Shown here: positions 60,105 to 64,000 of the stretch, one piece after another
How positions within the stretch are numbered: position 1 is the first letter of the stretch
How the letters are laid out: every line of letters begins with the position of its first letter
Assembly: GCA_036659415.1 (NCBI GenBank)
Contig: JAVXCQ010000001.1
Location: 62,001-126,000, forward strand
Origin: JAVXCQ01 sp036659415
Lineage (GTDB): Bacteria > Bacillota > Negativicutes > Acidaminococcales > Acidaminococcaceae
Reading direction: 5' to 3'
Length of the DNA: 64,000 nt
Translations under genes and position numbers: made by a program
Notes under the pieces: model-generated
Seen by the model: the letters and a program-made list of their open reading frames with translations, nothing else
The model's database searches: none
What the model was told of the DNA's origin: nothing

Positions 60105-60593
60105 TTATTGTAGGGCGATATAGCTGGCCAAAGTAACCGTCTGATATTTAGGATCGTCAGGCGTCACTGTTACTGTGATTTGTTTAAGTTTGGAGTGTGT
60201 CGCAAGTCCATCTGCATCCTGGTACTGCGCCGCCACTCGATAGCTATAAGCATTGGTTTGATCTTTAATTTTAACATCATAACTAGTTGTACTGGCAGCA
60301 AAATCCGTCCATTCGCCAGCTTTTTTGGTGCGCAAAGCCTGGAGGAACGTAGCTGTTTCCTGATAACTTTTTTTGCCATCAGCCATTTTAAGATATTCCA
60401 TCCATTCACCGGCTATTTGCACCGCTTTTTCATGGCGGACTGCTGTCAGCGTCGCTTTCGTGCCTTGGGTATACAAAAGAGCCAGTGCCGTTAAAGCAAT
60501 GGCGACAATGAGGACTGCCAGCATGGCATCTGCCAACATAAAGCCCCGGCTGTTTTTTAATTTTTGTATTTTTTTTATCCCTAATCTCATCAT
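60105..60593 (-). CDS. PilV-like minor pilin with Asp at +5
   Basis: 162 residues. The prepilin-like signal SRG|FMLADAMLAVLIVAIALTALALL has Asp where nearly all pilins have Glu5. A 130-residue globular part follows. GGTGG 5 bases upstream favours the ATG at 60593; one four codons earlier (60605) is possible. First gene of the four-gene pilin block; no assembly ATPase or platform gene is in the window. Confidence 0.8.
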   Translation of the reverse strand: MMRLGIKKIQKLKNSRGFMLADAMLAVLIVAIALTALALLYTQGTKATLTAVRHEKAVQIAGEWMEYLKMADGKKSYQETATFLQALRTKKAGEWTDFAASTTSYDVKIKDQTNAYSYRVAAQYQDADGLATHSKLKQITVTVTPDDPKYQTVTLASYIALQ

Positions 60594-60676
60594 TTTATCC
60601 ACCATTAACAGCCATTCGTTTACTTTGCTTTCATTATAGCATATATATCAGAAAAGATATTCCTGTCCACTCGCCC

Positions 60677-61705
60677 TCACTGCAAAGCCCAGGTTTGCAG
60701 GTGTCCTGCCAGCTGACCGGCATAATCGCTCACACTGCTCACGCCTAAGGCGTCGGCGTCGTAAACCCGCAAAACGTGCAGGTCATCATAATAAATATCA
60801 GCATAAGTTGCACCGTCCACGGTCAAAAATCTGGTTTCATCGACCGGGCCACGTTTTTTAGCTAGATACAAGGCGCCTGCCATCAGTTTTGCCCGGTAAG
60901 CGGGCTTATCACTGCCGACAGTCTTTGTTAGGGCAAACTGCCATTTACCGTCCGTTACAGTGGCTGTGCCGTCTGCCGCTACAGTAACTACCGGCTTAAT
61001 CTGTAATTTCGCTAATTGTTCCGTCACTCGTTCAATCCGTTTTTCCGGCTCTGGGTGAGAAGAAAAAAGTCCATACCCAGGATTACCCGCTTCCTCTGCC
61101 AAATCCTGCAATTTGCTCACCGTAACTAGCGAGCTATAGGGATTAAACTGTGCCTTATTAGTTAAAAGAAAGCTCTGTTCGTCTGCCTCTCGTTCATCGC
61201 TACGACTATAACCGGCCATGAGGGCCTGCATAGCAGTAGTAGCGAGAATAAAGCCTTCACCACGACTGGCAATAAGAGTAAGGAGGGTCAACGCCAATTG
61301 TTTTTCCACTTGATGGACGGAGTGGCGCTCCACGATATGTCCCACTTCATGACCTAAAACTCCCGCCAGTTCATCGTCCGAGGGCATAAAATCCAGCAGT
61401 CCTTTGTAAACATAAATAAAACCACCGGGCACGGCCATGGCATTGACTTCGTCACAGTTTAATACTTTGAACGAATACGTCAAATCCCGCCGGTCGCAAA
61501 CGGCTACCAGTCTTTGCCCAATGCGCTCAACTCGTGCTTGCAGTTCCTCGTCCTGTACCAGTCCGTATTGAGCCTCCAGTTGCGCTGCCACCTCCCTACC
61601 CATGGCAATTTCCTGCTTTTGACTAATCAAACCTGCTTCTGCCGGCGGGGTATAACCTAGGCACAAAAAGCACAAAACCATCAAGGCCACTAAATATTTT
61701 TTCAC
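60677..61705 (-). CDS. Exported M48-family zinc metalloprotease (BepA/YfgC-like)
   Basis: 342 residues. Signal peptide (1-24, ending AEA). Zinc motif LGHEVGHIVERHS near residue 118 with a downstream EREADEQ as third ligand. The family (BepA/YfgC, LoiP) is a periplasmic quality-control protease for outer-membrane proteins, consistent with a diderm Firmicute. The C-terminal 110 residues are not recognised and lack TPR repeats. Confidence 0.9.
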   Translation of the reverse strand: MKKYLVALMVLCFLCLGYTPPAEAGLISQKQEIAMGREVAAQLEAQYGLVQDEELQARVERIGQRLVAVCDRRDLTYSFKVLNCDEVNAMAVPGGFIYVYKGLLDFMPSDDELAGVLGHEVGHIVERHSVHQVEKQLALTLLTLIASRGEGFILATTAMQALMAGYSRSDEREADEQSFLLTNKAQFNPYSSLVTVSKLQDLAEEAGNPGYGLFSSHPEPEKRIERVTEQLAKLQIKPVVTVAADGTATVTDGKWQFALTKTVGSDKPAYRAKLMAGALYLAKKRGPVDETRFLTVDGATYADIYYDDLHVLRVYDADALGVSSVSDYAGQLAGHLQTWALQ

Positions 61706-61740
61706 CTTGCTTAACCTCCGCTTTGTCTAGTCATCGGTAC

Positions 61741-62904
61741 TTACCGCTTGCTAGTTCGCTGTTGTTTTCTTGTTAACTCGGCAATCTCACTAGGAGTATA
61801 GCCCAGCTCCGTTAAAATTTCCAGATTATGTTCGCCTAGACGTGGTGCCCGACGCACAATGGCTCCCGGCGTTGTCGACAATTTAATCGCCGGCTCCACA
61901 TAGCGCACCTGCCCCAAATCTTCTTCTTTAGTCGTTAACATTGCACTTTCCTTGGTAATATCACTAGCCAGTGCTTCTGCTAAACTGCATACCGGCGTCA
62001 CGCAAAATTCGGCAGCACCTATGAGCGCCAACCATTCGGCTTGAGTTTTTGTCAAAAAAACTGCCGCCAACTCTTCCCGCAACTCCTGTCCAAAAGCAAA
62101 ATTATGCTGACACTCGACCAAGTCATTCACTTCTAGCAATTGGCATAGCTGCACCCAAAATTTGGGTTCAATAGTACCGATACTAAGATAGCGCCCATCC
62201 TTGGTTTTGTAAATATTATAGTAATGCTCAATGCGGCCAAAAGGTTGTGTTCCTGTTTCTGCGCAGCCCCACAAACTGGTAATCGTAGTGACTTCTTGGC
62301 TTAAAGCCGTATTGTAAAGAGCAATATCCACCTGTTGTCCACGTCCCGTCCTCTCCCGGGCTAGAAGTGCCAGCAAAATACCACTAACTGCGTTCATACT
62401 GCTGCCTAGTGCCGTCACCTGTACGTCGCTAACGCAGGCTTCACCCACATCACTTAACGCACTCATGCCGCTAAGTCCCATAATATTAAGGTCGTGAGCC
62501 GGTTTATGCCGATACTTGCCCGTTTGCCCAAAACCTGTAATAGAACAATAAACCACTCCCGGATTAACCTGTGCCAGCGAGTCATAGTCCAGCCCCAAGG
62601 TGGCCATATACCCCGGCCGAAAACCCTCTAACACAACATCTGCCTGTGCCAGTAGCCGCTTTAAAACTATGCGCCCCGCCTCCGTATGTAGATTAACGGT
62701 CAAGCCACGCTTGTTCCTATTCAAAGCCAAATGCCAGTAGCTCATACCCTTTTCCTTCGCAGGAAAAAACTGTCGCGTACCGTCACCGGTCGTATCTTCA
62801 ACTTTAATAACCTCTGCCCCAAAATCGCCTAGGACCATACCGCAATATTGCCCAGGCAACCATTTGGAAAGATCTATCACTTTAATTCCTGCCAGTGCTT
62901 GCAT
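61741..62904 (-). CDS. CaiB/BaiF-type CoA transferase family III
   Basis: 387 residues. N-terminal GIKVIDLSKWLPGQYCGMVLGDFGAEVIKVED is the family start, with the catalytic aspartate in NIMGLSGMSAL-region YxHxPxxDLN (HKPAHDLN, Asp near 145). Transfers CoA between carboxylic acids; substrate not predictable. The ATG at 62904 is preferred as GGGAGG lies 7 bases upstream; a further ATG two codons earlier overlaps the SD. Lies 36 bases downstream of nothing on its strand except the C_GCAxxG gene. Confidence 0.88.
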   Translation of the reverse strand: MQALAGIKVIDLSKWLPGQYCGMVLGDFGAEVIKVEDTTGDGTRQFFPAKEKGMSYWHLALNRNKRGLTVNLHTEAGRIVLKRLLAQADVVLEGFRPGYMATLGLDYDSLAQVNPGVVYCSITGFGQTGKYRHKPAHDLNIMGLSGMSALSDVGEACVSDVQVTALGSSMNAVSGILLALLARERTGRGQQVDIALYNTALSQEVTTITSLWGCAETGTQPFGRIEHYYNIYKTKDGRYLSIGTIEPKFWVQLCQLLEVNDLVECQHNFAFGQELREELAAVFLTKTQAEWLALIGAAEFCVTPVCSLAEALASDITKESAMLTTKEEDLGQVRYVEPAIKLSTTPGAIVRRAPRLGEHNLEILTELGYTPSEIAELTRKQQRTSKR

Positions 62905-62973
62905 CTTCATTCCTCCCGCTGCTAGCTACTTTTAGTCCTGCTCGCCGCTAGCTACCATCGTTTAAAGGTAAAG

Positions 62974-63001
62974 GTAGGGAACGATAGCTATCGTTCCCTA
63001 C
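62974..63001. terminator. Perfect 28-base palindromic hairpin after the C_GCAxxG gene
   Basis: GTAGGGAACGATAG (62974-62987) is followed immediately by its complement (62988-63001). It lies 8 bases after the stop of the minus-strand gene. The T-run (CTTTTTTT) is on the plus strand side, so for the minus-strand gene it is a weak terminator. Confidence 0.6.
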
Positions 63002-63008
63002 GCTTTTT

Positions 63009-63455
63009 TTACTTTTCTACCAACAAGCCTTTTTCTACCAAATATTCTGCTAGGAATTTGCCGATTTTATTCACTAGTTTCATACAGTTAATATAGTGTT
63101 CCCGAGTATCAAACTCAAAGGGCATTAAATCTTTACAGGACGAGGAACCAAACTCCGCCACAAAACGGTCATGAAAATCTTTACTGAAAGGATAAATCTC
63201 TTTCAGCGGTTTTTCCGCCGGCACATTGCGCCCTACCAGCGTGCTAATAATCATAGTGCACCCCACCAGTGCTCCACAAATATCCCGTGCGTGACCCATG
63301 CCGCCGCCAAAACCGGAAGCTAGGCGAAAAGCGTTGTCGTCAATATCAATACCGGCCTTCGTGCGAAAGGCTTGTACAATGGCTTCCCCACAGTTATAAC
63401 CACTCTTAAATAAATTACCTGTTTCCATCCCAATCATGGTACTAAAATCGCTCAT
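63009..63455 (-). CDS. C_GCAxxG_C_C family protein
   Basis: 148 residues. Shows the namesake cysteines: YNCGEAIVQAF, GGGMGHARDICGALVGCTMII, and SSSCKDLMPFEF, then NCMKLV. The conserved Cys/Gly pattern suggests a redox or metal-binding role; members are uncharacterised. AAGGAGG lies 7 bases before the ATG at 63455, so an upstream extension to 63506 is not needed. Divergent from thiW. Confidence 0.88.
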   Translation of the reverse strand: MSDFSTMIGMETGNLFKSGYNCGEAIVQAFRTKAGIDIDDNAFRLASGFGGGMGHARDICGALVGCTMIISTLVGRNVPAEKPLKEIYPFSKDFHDRFVAEFGSSSCKDLMPFEFDTREHYINCMKLVNKIGKFLAEYLVEKGLLVEK

Positions 63456-63596
63456 ATCCATTCCTCCTTGTACTCTTTTAGTGCTCCTGAGGGTTTTCCC
63501 CACCACTGCTAGCTTTGAGCAAAGTCCCCCGCCACTATGTTTAAGTACTGTATTACTTCTACAAAAGTTTAATTTTTCCTTTACTGCCAGCGATAG

Positions 63597-63625
63597 TTGC
63601 GGGAGAAATTCCCCCGTGGTATTAT
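63597..63625 (+). promoter_or_regulatory. Promoter of thiW
   Basis: TTGCGG (63597-63602), 17-base spacer, TATTAT (63620-63625), about 28 bases before the ATG. The spacer contains GGGAGAAATTCCCCC, a small inverted repeat. No TPP riboswitch is visible in the 63456-63653 gap. Confidence 0.5.
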
Positions 63626-63653
63626 TAAAGTAACTTTAAAAGAGGTGGCCGCT

Positions 63654-64000
63654 ATGAATATTCATCGTTTAACTTTAGCCGGGCTCTTAGTCGCCATCGG
63701 CACTTTGAGTGCACATTTACTGTATATCCCCGCCGGTGTAGCCAAATGCTTCCCGGTGCAACACGCCATCAACGTAGTGGCTGCGGTTGCTCTAGGCCCC
63801 AGCTATGCCGTCGGCATCGCTTTTACTATTTCCCTACTGCGCAATCTGGTAGGACTTGGCTCCCTCCTGGCCTTTCCCGGCAGTATGCTTGGAGCTTTTC
63901 TAGCCGCTAAATTATATGCCCACTTTGGTAGCACTAAAGCCGCCATGTTGGGTGAAATCGTTGGTACAGGTTTCCTCGGTGGCTTAGCCGCCTTTCCTTT
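63654..64000 (+). CDS. thiW: ThiW, thiazole-precursor ECF transporter S component (5' part; runs off the window)
   Basis: 115 residues to the right edge, still open. AGAGGTGG precedes the ATG. The chain is hydrophobic and shows the family pattern: KLTLAGLLVAIGT-like start (RLTLAGLLVAIGTLSAH), YIPAGVAKCFPVQHAINVV, GPSYAVGIAFTISLLRNL and FPGSMLGAFLAAKLY. ThiW is the membrane-bound substrate-binding subunit that works with shared ECF energising modules to import the thiazole moiety of thiamine. Confidence 0.9.
   Translation, partial: MNIHRLTLAGLLVAIGTLSAHLLYIPAGVAKCFPVQHAINVVAAVALGPSYAVGIAFTISLLRNLVGLGSLLAFPGSMLGAFLAAKLYAHFGSTKAAMLGEIVGTGFLGGLAAFP

Noticed and set aside
63456..63653. TPP riboswitch before thiW
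   Set aside because: The CUGAGA and ACCUGAUC elements of the THI-box are not present in the leader.

Overview
The window reads as a chromosomal segment from a Gram-negative-walled Firmicute of the class Negativicutes (Selenomonas/Veillonella/Acidaminococcus relatives). Three things point there. The backbone order tmk-holB-ricT-yabB-rsmI-metG-tatD-yabE-rnmV-rsmA, then ispE...purR...glmU-prs-pth, is the classic Firmicute order. There is a lysine/ornithine decarboxylase of the Selenomonas ruminantium type, the enzyme that makes cadaverine for peptidoglycan in that class. The enzyme set is that of an anaerobe (superoxide reductase, glycine cleavage, many iron-sulfur proteins). Genus cannot be fixed from the sequence alone. 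No rRNA, tRNA, CRISPR array, prophage or IS element was seen. One run of 100 N interrupts glmU.

Layout. 1-2875: a c-di-GMP phosphodiesterase (EAL) receptor, cut by the left edge. 2964-11161 (minus): cell-wall precursor and nucleotide housekeeping genes (pth, polysaccharide deacetylase, prs, glmU, ilvA, purR, a nucleotidyltransferase, a GntR regulator, ispE). 11373-12594: yitT, then a compact 19-codon mini-gene with its own promoter and a very strong hairpin. 12595-23369 (minus): rRNA/tRNA modification and replication genes. 23508-25744: two tandem copies of an unknown 342-residue protein. 25912-31053 (minus): the cadaverine-forming decarboxylase, serS, a YgjP-like metallopeptidase and lpdA.

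31074-38350 is the most distinctive part. It is one transcription unit, started by a promoter and a singlet glycine riboswitch, that carries gcvT, gcvH, gcvPA, gcvPB, two radical SAM proteins, lipM and lpdA. No LipA-type lipoyl synthase is present. The two radical SAM proteins next to the octanoyltransferase are best explained as the two-protein (LipS1/LipS2-type) lipoyl synthase. The operon would then make glycine-cleavage proteins and also build and recycle their lipoyl cofactor.

38522-42598: uracil-DNA glycosylase, a thioredoxin-reductase-like flavoprotein without NADPH motifs, a ferritin-like/VIT iron transporter, a ZIP transporter and superoxide reductase (oxygen and metal defence). 42737-46495 (minus): FMN hydroxyacid oxidase, M23 peptidase, SpoVB/MATE flippase. 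46667-48977: two near-identical BMP-type lipoproteins. 49069-51071: a small secreted protein and the FetAB metal exporter. 51162-54267: cobalamin-dependent methionine synthase with its reactivation domain as a separate gene. 54393-56779: a LysM protein behind LexA-like boxes, an orphan protein, an AEC transporter and an orphan. 56906-60605: four minor pilin genes. 60677-64000: M48 protease, CaiB-type CoA transferase, a C_GCAxxG_C_C protein and the start of thiW.
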